The notes beneath the pieces were generated by a model. The model was not told the origin of the DNA. It made no database searches and saw only the letters and a program-made list of their open reading frames with translations. 64,000 nt of DNA from Aestuariibaculum lutulentum (lineage in GTDB: Bacteria; Bacteroidota; Bacteroidia; Flavobacteriales; Flavobacteriaceae). The stretch is from positions 1,714,501-1,778,500 of the forward strand of contig NZ_CP136709.1 of the NCBI RefSeq assembly GCF_032926325.1, read 5' to 3'. Shown here one piece after another: positions 32,532 to 42,432 of the stretch. The first letter of the stretch is position 1. Each line of letters begins with the position of its first letter. The translations under genes were made by a program, and so were the position numbers.

Positions 32532-34478
32532 ATGCAAGAATTACAACTTTCAGATTGGTTACCTACCACAAACAAAGAGGTGAAGATACGCGGATGGGAA
32601 GAACTTGATGTTATCCTGTTTAGTGGAGATGCTTATGTGGATCATCCAACCTTTGGTCCGGCTGTTATTGGTCGTACCTTAGAAAGTTATGGTTTAAAAG
32701 TGGCTATTGTGCCTCAACCTAATGTTAACGACAATCTTCAGGATTTCGTTAAGCTTGGTCGTCCTAAAATGTTTTTTGGGGTTACCGGTGGTTGTATGGA
32801 CCCGATGATTAGTAATTATAACGCTAATAAAAAACGTCGAGATAAAGATGCCTATACGCCAAATGGTGAAATAGGATTTCGTCCGGATTATGCCACGACG
32901 GTTTACTCTAATATATTAAAGGAGAAATGGCCTGATGTTCCCGTATTAATTGGTGGAATTGAAGCCTCTCTTCGTCGTGTGACACATTACGATTACTGGA
33001 GTGATAAATTGATGCCGACTATTTTAGAATCATCTAAGGCTGATATGCTGGTATATGGAATGGGAGAGCAACCACTGCGTGAAATCGTGCGTTTGCTTCA
33101 GAAAGGTGTACCTTTTAAAAGTTTAAATACTATTAGTCAGACTGCGGTAATGGTGAGTGCAGATGAAAGCATACCAAAAAACAGTAATTGGGAAGATGTT
33201 GAAATCGCATCGCATGAAACCTGTTTAAAGGATAAGAAGGCCTATGCTTCTAACTTTAAGGTTATAGAGCAGGAGTCTAATAAACTGGCTGCACGCCGAA
33301 TTTTTCAAAAGGTTGGTGATAAAACCTTAATGATTAATCCGCCGTATCCAACCATGACGGAAGAGGAAATTGATGCCTCTTTCGATTTACCCTATACACG
33401 ATTACCACACCCAAAATATAACAAGCGCGGACCAATTCCAGCGTTTGAAATGATTAAGTTCTCTATAAATATCCACCGTGGGTGTTTTGGGGGTTGTAGT
33501 TTCTGTACCATTTCGGCACACCAAGGTAAATTTATTGCTTCTCGTAGTCAGGAGTCTATTTTAAAGGAAGTTGATAAGGTGGCTAATATGCCGGACTTTA
33601 AAGGTTATTTGTCTGATATTGGAGGGCCAAGTGCAAACATGTATAAAATGAAGGGTAAAATTCAGTCTATATGCGATAAGTGTGTAGCGCCTTCATGTAT
33701 TTCGCCGGTTATTTGTAGTAATCTGGATACTTCACACAAGCCGTTAACGGAATTGTATAAGGCAGTAGATAGTCATCCGAAGGTGAAAAAATCATTTATT
33801 GGTAGTGGTATTCGCCATGATATGCTGGTTCCGGAATTTAATAAAAATGCAGATCCTAAGGAACTTGACGATTATACCGAAGAGGTTATGACGAAGCATG
33901 TTTCAGGTAGACTTAAGGTAGCTCCAGAACATACCAGTGATCCTGTTTTAAAATTGATGCGTAAACCATCGTTTACCTATTTCCATAAATTTAAGGAGCG
34001 CTTCGATAAGATTAATGTTAAGCACAAACTGAAGCTTCAGTTAATTCCTTATTTTATATCTAATCATCCGGCATGTGAAGCTGAAGATATGGCTAATCTG
34101 GCTGCTGAAACCAAAGATATGGGCTTTCAGCTGGAGCAGGTACAAGGGTTCACACCAACGCCTATGACGGTAGCAACGGTAATTTATTACAGTGGCTATC
34201 ATCCGTATACTTTAAAGAAGGTAAAAACCCCAAAGACAAGAAAAGAGAAGGATGAGCAACATCGTTTCTTCTTTTGGTATAAAGATGAAAATAAAGCCTG
34301 GATTAGAAATACCTTAAGTAAGTTAGGACGTCAGGATTTGTTAAAAGTTCTATTGCCTGAAAATGATTCATGGCGAAAAAATAAACCAGGTAAACCTAAG
34401 CATACGTTTAATGATGCTGTGCCTTTTAATCAACGTAAGGATAAAGCTAAGTTTAGATCTAAAAATAAGAAGCGATAA
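32532..34478 (+). CDS. YgiQ-family radical SAM protein
   Basis: A 648-residue radical S-adenosylmethionine enzyme of the YgiQ (UPF0313) family. An N-terminal cobalamin-binding-like or DUF3362-associated domain (with GDAYVDHPTFG near residue 30 and IGGIEASLRRVTHYDYW near 145) precedes the radical SAM core, whose cluster motif CFGGCSFC (CxxxCxxC) is near residue 318. A Cys-containing segment follows (CDKCVAPSC), and the basic C-terminus is low in complexity. The reaction is not known. It is a single-gene unit with its own terminator. Confidence 0.92.
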   Translation: MQELQLSDWLPTTNKEVKIRGWEELDVILFSGDAYVDHPTFGPAVIGRTLESYGLKVAIVPQPNVNDNLQDFVKLGRPKMFFGVTGGCMDPMISNYNANKKRRDKDAYTPNGEIGFRPDYATTVYSNILKEKWPDVPVLIGGIEASLRRVTHYDYWSDKLMPTILESSKADMLVYGMGEQPLREIVRLLQKGVPFKSLNTISQTAVMVSADESIPKNSNWEDVEIASHETCLKDKKAYASNFKVIEQESNKLAARRIFQKVGDKTLMINPPYPTMTEEEIDASFDLPYTRLPHPKYNKRGPIPAFEMIKFSINIHRGCFGGCSFCTISAHQGKFIASRSQESILKEVDKVANMPDFKGYLSDIGGPSANMYKMKGKIQSICDKCVAPSCISPVICSNLDTSHKPLTELYKAVDSHPKVKKSFIGSGIRHDMLVPEFNKNADPKELDDYTEEVMTKHVSGRLKVAPEHTSDPVLKLMRKPSFTYFHKFKERFDKINVKHKLKLQLIPYFISNHPACEAEDMANLAAETKDMGFQLEQVQGFTPTPMTVATVIYYSGYHPYTLKKVKTPKTRKEKDEQHRFFFWYKDENKAWIRNTLSKLGRQDLLKVLLPENDSWRKNKPGKPKHTFNDAVPFNQRKDKAKFRSKNKKR

Positions 34479-34490
34479 TTCGTGAGAATA

Positions 34491-34524
34491 AAAAAAGCCT
34501 TGTATCGAGATACAAGGCTTTTTT
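34491..34524. terminator. Bidirectional intrinsic terminator between ygiQ and the S9 peptidase gene
   Basis: A GCCTTGTAT stem (34497-34505) pairs with 34510-34518 around a four-base loop, flanked by A and T runs. It serves two convergent genes. Confidence 0.9.
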
Positions 34525-34543
34525 TGTTTTATAAAAATTAGGG

Positions 34544-37342
34544 TTATTCTTCTATAAGTTCATAGCCTTGATTAATGCCTTTTTCAGTAGCGGGCACACC
34601 GCGCTCCATCCAAAGTGGTTTTGCAGCTCCTTTTAAATAGTAATCGAAAAACTGAGACATTCTTAAAGTGAAGTCTTTTCTGTTCTGGTATTTTAGCGGC
34701 CAATGTGGTTCGTCGTTATAATTTAAGAACCAGGCAGGTTTCCCCAAACGGCGTAAGCTTACAAAAAATTCAATGCCTTGATACCATGGCACGTGTCCGT
34801 CGGCATCGTTATGTAAAATTAATAAAGGGGTATTGATTTTATCAAGGTTGAAAATTGGTGAATTTTCAATGTAACGCATTGGATATTCCCATGGTGTTCC
34901 TCCAATACGGCTTTGGGTATGCTCATATTGAAACTGACGGCTTAAACCGGTCCACCATCTAATTCCACCGTAAGCACTAATCATATTTACTACGGGCGCA
35001 CCAGATTCGGCTGCTTTAAATATATTGGTTTTTGTTACCAGTTGCGCTATTTGATAACCTCCCCAACTGTGACCTTGTAAACCGATGTTGTCTTTGTCTA
35101 TAAAACCTTTTTTAATGATATCGTTAGTTCCCGATACCACACAGCTTAAAGCACTTTCACCAGGGTAGCCTTCCCGGTATTTTACATCCGGATTGAAAAT
35201 AACATAACCACGGCTGGTATAATAGCTGTAACTAATGGTTGAACGACCAAATGATGGAGACCTGTGTTTGTGGATATCATCAGAACTGCGTTCGTAGAAA
35301 TTCACAATCATCGGGTATTTTTTATTCGGGTCGAAGTTTTCGGGTTTAGCCAATAAACCTTCTAATTCTTCTCCGTCAAGAGACGTCCATTTTACCAATT
35401 CTATGGTTCCCCAGTTGTAATCTTTTTGTTGCGGATTGGCATCACTTAAAACATTTTGGGTTTTAAAGTTTAAATCGGTTAATCTTAAATCTGGGAATTC
35501 TTTAAACGATTCGCGAGTAAATAATAAGGCATCGCTTAGTTCTGCTTTTACAGGTTTGCTATAGCTGAAATTACCTGTTTCAAGTTCTTTTAATGCACTG
35601 TTTTTTGGGTTGAATTCGGCGAAACCTCCGGCTTTTGTTGTTTCATTAAATGTTGATAATAACCATTTGTTTTTCGAACTAACAGATTCTTCTTCTTTAT
35701 CTAATTTGATGTAACGATATACTATTTTGTTAGCGCGGCCATTGGTTAGGTTAGTTGCTTCTCCTGAATTTGGGTTGTATTTCCAGATGTCGTACCGGTC
35801 GTAAAGTAAAATGTATTTATCGTTTTCCATCCATCCTGCTGTTCCATAGGCATGTGGAAAATCTGGCGAATCATTTAATTCGTCGTAAAAGACTTTTCCT
35901 TTAGTCAGTTCTACATATTTGTTCGTCTTAACGTTATAGGTAAACCAGGTGCTATCGATAGAATGATAACCAAAAACAAATGCGCCTTTTGGACTTAATG
36001 AGGCACTAGGCGTCTTTTTTAAAATGATGGTTTGCGTTCCTGTTTTAGTATCTACAATGGCATAATTTTTAAGGCTTCTTCCTGTCCACTGGCTTTCTAA
36101 AGCGTAAGGTGTTGGAGTGTTTGCTAATGTAATATTGGAGTTGCCTTTATCTGTAGTAGATGAGTAAGGAAAAGCTTCCGTTTCAATTTGAACTGTTTTT
36201 TTCGTATTGAAGTTATAAACAGTTTCGTAAGCTTTAATCGTATCGTTTTTTACCTGTAATTCCTGAACCGTATATAGTCTTGGCTCGTTGTACGTCCAGA
36301 CCTCTACATTTACAATTTCGTCTTTTAATAAAGTCGTGTCTTTAATAACAGGCGGTTTTCTTAGTCCGAAATATAACTTCGATTCATCTTTCGAGAATTG
36401 AACGGTGCCATCTTTGGAAACCAAATAGCCTTTCGGGGTTGTGGTATTATCGTAAAGTTTACTGGCTGTTTCTTGTCCGGTTTCCCAAACGTATAATTCG
36501 TTAGGGCGAATTTGAACTTTCGTAGTATCTGTATCTACCACAAAAGCAAAACGTTTTCCTGTTTCGCTAAAACTTAATTTATTGTATTTAGCTTTTTTAG
36601 CTGAATAAATTTTGGTTAATTTCGAGGTGTTAAAATCGTAAATATATACGCCTTCGCCTTCGTTATCTTTTTCGCCAGTGGTTGAAAATGCTAAGGTTTT
36701 GCCTGTTTTGGCAAATGTATAGTTGGTTACGAATTTAAACGTGTCTTGTACTTTAGTGTTCAGATTTCTTATCACCAAATGAAACCCATTGCTTTTGCTC
36801 ACCTTTTTAGGTTTCGCTTCTTTTTTATTTTCTTTCGTATCGGTGCTATCTGTTTTTGCTTCTTTTTTAGGAGCTTTTATCTCTTCTAAAAGATAAGCCA
36901 CATAACCTGACCATTTTTCGGGCAACAGGTATGATTTTACATTTCCTATTTTATCCAGTTCCTTGGTGTCAAGGTTGTAAATAGCCAATGAGTCTTTAGG
37001 AAGTTTGTCTTTTTTTACCTTATGACGAAGCATATCGTCTACGCTATCTTTTAAAGGTTTAATCGTAAACGCTAAAAATTTAGAATCATAAGTAAATTGC
37101 CCTTTTGTGGCTCTGAAGTATTCTAAAAGGGTTTTCTCTTTATTAGATGTTAAATGAAGATGGCTATCGGAGTTGTCTTGTTCTAAATCGTAAACTACAA
37201 AATGTCCATTAGGGGCAATGGCTTCGTTTTTTATGCTGTTCCATTGCTGGATATCCGAAAATTCAAGTGTCTTTTTTTGGGCAATGGAAACAAAGGACAC
37301 TAAAAAGAAAAGGTAAGTAAAGCTTAATTTCATAGGTTGCAT
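34544..37342 (-). CDS. S9-family prolyl oligopeptidase-like serine peptidase
   Basis: A secreted or periplasmic serine peptidase of 932 residues (929 if the second ATG at 37333 is used; both precede the signal peptide LSFTYLFFLVSFVSIAQ). An N-terminal beta-propeller-like region spans most of the protein, with a Lys/Glu/Asp-rich insertion near residues 165-185. The C-terminal alpha/beta-hydrolase domain has the nucleophile GHSWGGYQ (about residue 757), an Asp in HNDADGHVPW and a His in NDEPHWPLKY. All three catalytic residues are present. It is expected to cleave peptides after proline or small residues. It is a stand-alone gene. Confidence 0.93.
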   Translation of the reverse strand: MQPMKLSFTYLFFLVSFVSIAQKKTLEFSDIQQWNSIKNEAIAPNGHFVVYDLEQDNSDSHLHLTSNKEKTLLEYFRATKGQFTYDSKFLAFTIKPLKDSVDDMLRHKVKKDKLPKDSLAIYNLDTKELDKIGNVKSYLLPEKWSGYVAYLLEEIKAPKKEAKTDSTDTKENKKEAKPKKVSKSNGFHLVIRNLNTKVQDTFKFVTNYTFAKTGKTLAFSTTGEKDNEGEGVYIYDFNTSKLTKIYSAKKAKYNKLSFSETGKRFAFVVDTDTTKVQIRPNELYVWETGQETASKLYDNTTTPKGYLVSKDGTVQFSKDESKLYFGLRKPPVIKDTTLLKDEIVNVEVWTYNEPRLYTVQELQVKNDTIKAYETVYNFNTKKTVQIETEAFPYSSTTDKGNSNITLANTPTPYALESQWTGRSLKNYAIVDTKTGTQTIILKKTPSASLSPKGAFVFGYHSIDSTWFTYNVKTNKYVELTKGKVFYDELNDSPDFPHAYGTAGWMENDKYILLYDRYDIWKYNPNSGEATNLTNGRANKIVYRYIKLDKEEESVSSKNKWLLSTFNETTKAGGFAEFNPKNSALKELETGNFSYSKPVKAELSDALLFTRESFKEFPDLRLTDLNFKTQNVLSDANPQQKDYNWGTIELVKWTSLDGEELEGLLAKPENFDPNKKYPMIVNFYERSSDDIHKHRSPSFGRSTISYSYYTSRGYVIFNPDVKYREGYPGESALSCVVSGTNDIIKKGFIDKDNIGLQGHSWGGYQIAQLVTKTNIFKAAESGAPVVNMISAYGGIRWWTGLSRQFQYEHTQSRIGGTPWEYPMRYIENSPIFNLDKINTPLLILHNDADGHVPWYQGIEFFVSLRRLGKPAWFLNYNDEPHWPLKYQNRKDFTLRMSQFFDYYLKGAAKPLWMERGVPATEKGINQGYELIEE

Positions 37343-37434
37343 TTAATAATTTGGTTAAAAATAATTAAACCCATGAAGTTGAGCGAGCTATTACCTTAAG
37401 TTTAACAAAATGTAACAGTAAAGTTCTAAAACAA

Positions 37435-37464
37435 TAATGCCTGATGTTTTAGCATCAGGCATTA
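37435..37464 (-). terminator. Intrinsic terminator after the Cys-paired secreted protein gene
   Basis: A 12-bp stem (37435-37446 with 37453-37464, TAATGCCTGATG and its complement) around a six-base loop. Read on the minus strand the run after it is T-rich but interrupted (TTGTTTT). It lies just after the stop at 37487. Confidence 0.7.
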
Positions 37465-37486
37465 TATATGGTTTTTTTAGTTGAAG

Positions 37487-38398
37487 TTATTCAGCTGGAC
37501 AATCAAATTTAATGTTTTCGGCATCACCTTTTTTAGAAATCTCATTCACTTTAAAGTCAGTAAATAAGTTTGCAAAATTAGCTTGGTTTTGATTGCAGTC
37601 TGCTTCAAAAAGAAGAGTAAAGGTTATTGGTGTACATGCTTCAAGGTTTCCTGTCCATGTTAATACGGTGTTTTTTCCTTGAGATTGGCCTGGATTAACG
37701 TCGTATACTTTTCCGTCTAAAGCTTTGAAATCAGTAATATGAGGACAAGTAAATATAACTTCCGCATTGGTTAAATCCTCAGAACTACTGTATGTAAATG
37801 TATAACTGCCATCGTCATTTGCTTCGTAACTAAAACTTTCTTCGCAGGTATCTTGGCAAATACCAACTAAGGCATAAGAATCATCAATATCTAAATCATC
37901 TCCATTCCCACCAATCGAGAATGGAATTTCATCGCAAGCTTGCCAGTTTTCAGGTAAAGTAATTTTATGAAATTTTGTTACTCCAGTTTCGATATTTTTA
38001 AATTCAACTTCATTACCATTGATGTCAATGGTGAATTTTATTTTAGAGCTACTTTTCCCAGTCGCTGTATAAGTTACATATACGTAAAGTTCTGTTTCGG
38101 TGTTGTAAACGTCGTAGCTTAGATTTTTAGAATTATCACTTTCTCCTGCTCCGTCAGATTTTAGTCCAGATTTTTTATAGAATGTATTTGAACCTTCTTC
38201 AATACACATGGCAGAGCAATCATCCGAATATTCTTTAAGCGTTGCCGTAGATGTTTCAGATACTAGGGAGGTACTTGCTTTAGCATTAGCTGTTAATAAT
38301 TCTTCAGAAGATAAGTCTTCTTGTTGACAAACAAAAAATGTTGCTGATGAGATAATAGCACAGGCTATTAAATGAAAGATTGGTGTAGTTTTTTTCAT
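37487..38398 (-). CDS. Secreted protein of unknown function with two Cys-paired domains
   Basis: A protein of about 303 residues from ATG 38398, chosen over an in-frame GTG at 38428 because it gives a normal signal sequence; the first Cys after it (ATFFVC) could be a lipid attachment site. The mature part seems to have two related domains. The first contains CSAMC, then NWQACDEIPFSI and a final Cys; the second contains CQDTC, then NLEACTPITFTL and a final Cys. Each probably forms disulfides around a beta sandwich, which would suit a cell-surface or extracellular protein. No catalytic motif or known family is recognised. Confidence 0.75.
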   Translation of the reverse strand: MKKTTPIFHLIACAIISSATFFVCQQEDLSSEELLTANAKASTSLVSETSTATLKEYSDDCSAMCIEEGSNTFYKKSGLKSDGAGESDNSKNLSYDVYNTETELYVYVTYTATGKSSSKIKFTIDINGNEVEFKNIETGVTKFHKITLPENWQACDEIPFSIGGNGDDLDIDDSYALVGICQDTCEESFSYEANDDGSYTFTYSSSEDLTNAEVIFTCPHITDFKALDGKVYDVNPGQSQGKNTVLTWTGNLEACTPITFTLLFEADCNQNQANFANLFTDFKVNEISKKGDAENIKFDCPAE

Positions 38399-38542
38399 TT
38401 TAAGTATGGTTAAGCTGCTAATAAACACTATTGTTTAGTAGATTGAGGGAGCAGCAAATGAAGGAAGAAATACATTTTGTTCGAAAATTATTTGATGAAA
38501 ATCATTGAATTTCAGACCATCGGAAAGAATGTGTAAAAAATA

Positions 38543-38585
38543 CCGATGAATAGCATAGTTTAAGGTGATTGATGCTATTCATCGG
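38543..38585 (-). terminator. Intrinsic terminator after polA
   Basis: A 14-bp perfect stem (38543-38556 with 38572-38585, CCGATGAATAGCAT and its complement) around a 15-base loop. On the minus strand it is followed by a T run (TATTTTTT). It lies 15 bp after the polA stop. Confidence 0.85.
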
Positions 38586-38599
38586 GTGTAAGAAGTGTT

Positions 38600-41455
38600 T
38601 TAATGCGCCTCTAACCAGTTATTGCCTGTGCCTAAATCGACATCTAACGGAACGGCTAATTGGTAAGCGTTTTCCATTTCGGTTTTTACTAAGGTTTTAA
38701 TGGTGTCTAGTTCTGGTTTGTATACATCGAACACCAATTCGTCATGAACCTGAAGTAGCATTTTGGTTTTAAAATTGCCCGTTTCTAATTTCTTATGAAT
38801 ATTAATCATGGCAATTTTAATAATATCGGCAGCACTACCTTGTATGGGTGCATTTACGGCATTACGTTCGGCAGCACCACGAACTACGGCGTTACGAGAG
38901 TTGATGTCTTTTAAGTAACGGCGGCGTCCTAAAACGGTTTGGACATAACCATGGTCGCGAGCAAAATCGACTTGCTGGCTGATATAGTTTTTTAGCTTCG
39001 GATAGGTTTCGTAATACGTATCAATTAACTCTTTTGCTTCGCTTCGAGATAAATTGGTTTGGTTGCTTAATCCGAAAGCAGAAACGCCGTAAATAATTCC
39101 GAAGTTTACTGTTTTAGCATTACTACGTTGTTCACGAGTCACTTCTTCAATAGGTACATTAAATACTTTTGAAGCTGTCGATGCGTGAATATCTTCACCA
39201 TGTTTAAAGGCATTAATCATGGTTTCTTCCTCACTTAAGGCGGCTATGATTCGTAGCTCAATTTGACTGTAATCGGCAGCCAGTAAGGTATAATTTTCAT
39301 TACGCGGAATAAAAGCTTTACGCACTTGTCGTCCGCGTTCGGTACGAATCGGGATATTTTGTAAGTTCGGGTTGTTACTGCTTAAACGACCAGTTGCTGC
39401 AACAGTTTGCATATAATCGGTGTGTACGCGATGGGTAACGTCATCGACCTGAAGCGGTAACGCATCAACATAAGTACTTTTTAGTTTCGATAATCCTCTG
39501 AAATCTAAAATGTACTGAATGATGTCGTGGTCTTTAGCTAAGTAGCTTAGTATGTCTTCGGAAGTTGCGTATTGTCCTGTTTTGGTCTTTTTAGGTTTAT
39601 CTACCAGTTTTAGTTTTTCAAATAAAATATCACCTAATTGTTTGGGAGAGGCGATATTGAATTCTTCTCCGGCAATCTCGTAAATTTTACTTTCCAAAGT
39701 TTTAATATCGTTGTCTAACTGCTCTGCCAGACTATGTAAAAAGTCTTTATCTAAGTTGATGCCTTCCAGTTCCATGGACGATAATACGCGTAATAACGGA
39801 ATTTCAATATCGTCAAATAACTTTTGTGTATTGGCTTCGCCCAATTCTTTTTCGAAATGTTCTTTAAGCTGAAGTGTTATATCGGCATCTTCTACGGCAT
39901 ATTCGGTTTGCTTGTCTAATGCCACCTGACGCATCGATAACTGATTCTTTCCTTTTTTACCAATTAAAGTTTCAATTGAAATTGGTGTGTAATTTAAATA
40001 GGTTTCAGCCAGAACATCCATGTTATGACGCATATCCGGATTTATCAGATAATGAGCCAACATGGTGTCGAATAATTTTCCTTTAACGGTGATGTTGTAT
40101 TTGGCTAAAACTTTAATGTCGTATTTTAAATTCTGACCAATTTTTTCGATGCTTTCACTTTCAAAAAACGGACGTAGTTGTTCGATAAGTTCCTGAGCTT
40201 CGTTTTTATCTTCCGGGAATGGTAAATAAAAGCCTTTGCCCGTTTCCCATGAAAAGGCGATGCCGACCAATTCAGCAGCTAATGGATTAAGGTCTGTGGT
40301 TTCGGTATCAAAACACACCGAGGTTTGATTCATTAAGTTTTTAATGAATAGTTTGGTTGCCATGCCTGAAGCTACACTTTGGTAAAAGTGCGATGTGGTT
40401 TCTGCTGTTTTTCTGGTGTATGCTGAACTTGTTTCAGTAGTTTCTTCATCATCTCCACCTCCAAACAAAGAGAATTGTCCGGCTCCAGCTGAAGCAGGTT
40501 CTTTTTTGGTTTCGGTTGTTTTTCCGGTTTCGGTAGTTGCGGTTACTTGAGCAGGGGCAACTTCAGTACTTGTTGAAAACGTTTTTAAGAAATTGGTTAA
40601 AAGCTGTCTGAACTCTAAATCGTTGAAAATAGTGGTTACTTTTTCAATATCTGGCGTAGACATTTCAAAGTCATGTTCGTCGAATTCCACCGGTACATCC
40701 AACATGATAGTCGCCAGTTTTTTTGAAAGTAAACCAAGATCTTTATTAGCTTCAATTTTCTCTTTCATCTTTCCTTTTAGTTCATGGGTATTTTCCAGCA
40801 AGCCTTCCATGCTACCGTATTCGGCAATAAACTTTTTGGCTGTTTTTTCTCCCACACCAGGTAGACCGGGAATATTATCACTTGAATCACCCATCATTCC
40901 TAAAAAGTCAATAACTTGTAAGGGATCGGTAACTTCGAATTTCTTTTTCACCTCTTCGATACCCCAGGTTTCATATCCACCGCCAAACGATTTTGGGCGA
41001 TACATAAAAATGTTTTCAGAAACAAGTTGGGCAAAATCTTTATCAGGGGTTACCATAAACGTTTGATACCCTTGTTTTTCAGCTTGTTTAGAAAGTGTTC
41101 CAATAACATCATCGGCTTCATAGCCTTCTTTAACCATAATTGGAATATGCATAGCCTTCAGGATTTCCTGAATATAAGGTACAGCTACTTTTATAGCTTC
41201 CGGAGTTTCATCGCGATTGGCTTTGTAAGCCTCAAACATTTCCACGCGATCGGTACTTCCGCCTTTGTCGAAACAAACGGCTAAATGGTCTGGTCTTTCA
41301 CGTTTAATAACATCTAAAAGAGAGTTCATAAAACCCATAATGGCTGAGGTGTCGATACCTTTGCTGTTAATTCTTGGGTTCTTTATAAAGGCGTAGTACC
41401 CACGGAAGATTAAGGCGTAGGCATCAACTAAAAATAGACGTTTTTGATCAGACAT
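38600..41455 (-). CDS. polA: DNA polymerase I
   Basis: A 951-residue family A DNA polymerase for Okazaki fragment processing and repair. Three domains are present: the 5-prime nuclease (residues 1-300, KGIDTSAIMGF and GMMGDSSDNIPGLPGVGEKTA), a linker rich in Thr/Glu/Gly (about 310-350), a 3-prime exonuclease with CFDTETTDLNPL near 385 (catalytic DxE kept, so proofreading is probably active), and the polymerase with motif A DYSQIELRIIA and motif C QVHDELVFDV. A -7 promoter box lies 23 bp before the ATG. Single gene with its own terminator. Confidence 0.98.
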   Translation of the reverse strand: MSDQKRLFLVDAYALIFRGYYAFIKNPRINSKGIDTSAIMGFMNSLLDVIKRERPDHLAVCFDKGGSTDRVEMFEAYKANRDETPEAIKVAVPYIQEILKAMHIPIMVKEGYEADDVIGTLSKQAEKQGYQTFMVTPDKDFAQLVSENIFMYRPKSFGGGYETWGIEEVKKKFEVTDPLQVIDFLGMMGDSSDNIPGLPGVGEKTAKKFIAEYGSMEGLLENTHELKGKMKEKIEANKDLGLLSKKLATIMLDVPVEFDEHDFEMSTPDIEKVTTIFNDLEFRQLLTNFLKTFSTSTEVAPAQVTATTETGKTTETKKEPASAGAGQFSLFGGGDDEETTETSSAYTRKTAETTSHFYQSVASGMATKLFIKNLMNQTSVCFDTETTDLNPLAAELVGIAFSWETGKGFYLPFPEDKNEAQELIEQLRPFFESESIEKIGQNLKYDIKVLAKYNITVKGKLFDTMLAHYLINPDMRHNMDVLAETYLNYTPISIETLIGKKGKNQLSMRQVALDKQTEYAVEDADITLQLKEHFEKELGEANTQKLFDDIEIPLLRVLSSMELEGINLDKDFLHSLAEQLDNDIKTLESKIYEIAGEEFNIASPKQLGDILFEKLKLVDKPKKTKTGQYATSEDILSYLAKDHDIIQYILDFRGLSKLKSTYVDALPLQVDDVTHRVHTDYMQTVAATGRLSSNNPNLQNIPIRTERGRQVRKAFIPRNENYTLLAADYSQIELRIIAALSEEETMINAFKHGEDIHASTASKVFNVPIEEVTREQRSNAKTVNFGIIYGVSAFGLSNQTNLSRSEAKELIDTYYETYPKLKNYISQQVDFARDHGYVQTVLGRRRYLKDINSRNAVVRGAAERNAVNAPIQGSAADIIKIAMINIHKKLETGNFKTKMLLQVHDELVFDVYKPELDTIKTLVKTEMENAYQLAVPLDVDLGTGNNWLEAH

Positions 41456-41477
41456 ATGTATTGTTTTATAAGAAGTT

Positions 41478-41485
41478 CAAAACTA
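41478..41485 (-). promoter_or_regulatory. -7 promoter box of polA
   Basis: On the minus strand TAGTTTTG matches TAnnTTTG, 22 bases before the ATG at 41455. I see no -33 TTG at the expected distance. Confidence 0.35.
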
Positions 41486-41550
41486 CAAAAACTTACGGGA
41501 TAATTGCCTTTTAAATAGGTTGAGGCGTGTTTTAAAATCAATTTTTTGTC

Positions 41551-41583
41551 TTGCTGTTTAGTGTTTTTGAATGTGTATATTTG
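41551..41583 (+). promoter_or_regulatory. Promoter of cutC
   Basis: TTG (41551-41553), a 22-base spacer and TATATTTG (41576-41583) match both promoter elements. The predicted start of transcription is about ten bases before the ATG at 41601. Confidence 0.6.
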
Positions 41584-41600
41584 TTTTATAATTGAAAGTT

Positions 41601-42332
41601 ATGATAGTAGAAGTTTGCGCAAACTCATTTGAATCAGCGCTTAACGCAGAAAAGGCCGGAGCGCATCGTATTGAATTGTGTTCAGAACTGGCAGTTGGTG
41701 GAATAACACCGTCGTTCGGACTTATTAAAAAAGTGATGGAAAGTTTATCTATTCCCGTATTTGTTTTAATTCGTCCAAGAAGTGGGAATTTTACGTTTAA
41801 TGATGACGAAATGGACATTATGAAACATGATATTGCATTGTGTAAAGAATTGGGTTGTGCTGGGATTGTTTCAGGGGTTTTGAATCATGATAACACGATT
41901 GATACCGAAAAAACAAAGGAGCTTATTGAACTTTCAAAACCATTAGAATTTACATTTCATCGTGCCTTCGATTGGGTTTCTAATCCAAAAGAGGCTTTGG
42001 AACAATTGAAAGCCTTAGGGGTAAATCGCATTTTAACTTCAGGGCAGGAATCTTCAGCAGAAAAAGGACTTGCTCTACTTCAGAAATTAAAAGATAAAAC
42101 TGAAGGTGAGTTAAATATTCTTCCCGGGGGTGGAATTAAACCCGAAAATGCAGGCAAGTTTAGGTCGGCTGGTTTTTCAGAAATACATGTATCGGCATCA
42201 ACCATAGAAACGGTTATTGAAACCCCAAAGGTATCTATGAATAGTGCTAAGTTTTTTGATGAAACCATAAAGTCGTATTCCGATATCAAAACCATAAAGC
42301 AGATTTTGGCTGTTACAGGTTCTGACGCATAG
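41601..42332 (+). CDS. cutC: CutC family protein (copper homeostasis protein)
   Basis: A 243-residue CutC from ATG 41601, chosen over an in-frame TTG at 41592 because family members begin near the (I/L)(V/L)EVCANS motif. The TIM-barrel fold is implied by motifs VEVCANSFESALNAEKAGAH, RIELCSELAVGGITPS and the FTFHRAFDW segment near residue 120, with ILPGGGIKPENA near 175. CutC has been linked to copper tolerance, but the biochemical role is unsettled. It is a single gene on the plus strand. The copper-type receptor cluster is far away at 5-8.7 kb. Confidence 0.93.
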   Translation: MIVEVCANSFESALNAEKAGAHRIELCSELAVGGITPSFGLIKKVMESLSIPVFVLIRPRSGNFTFNDDEMDIMKHDIALCKELGCAGIVSGVLNHDNTIDTEKTKELIELSKPLEFTFHRAFDWVSNPKEALEQLKALGVNRILTSGQESSAEKGLALLQKLKDKTEGELNILPGGGIKPENAGKFRSAGFSEIHVSASTIETVIETPKVSMNSAKFFDETIKSYSDIKTIKQILAVTGSDA

Positions 42333-42432
42333 TTGGTTAACTTACTTACAAGGAAGTCTTAAGGTAGCGTTAAAAGCATTTCAGCATTTATTTTAGAGTT
42401 TAAATTCAGTTATATTTGATAAAAAAACGATT

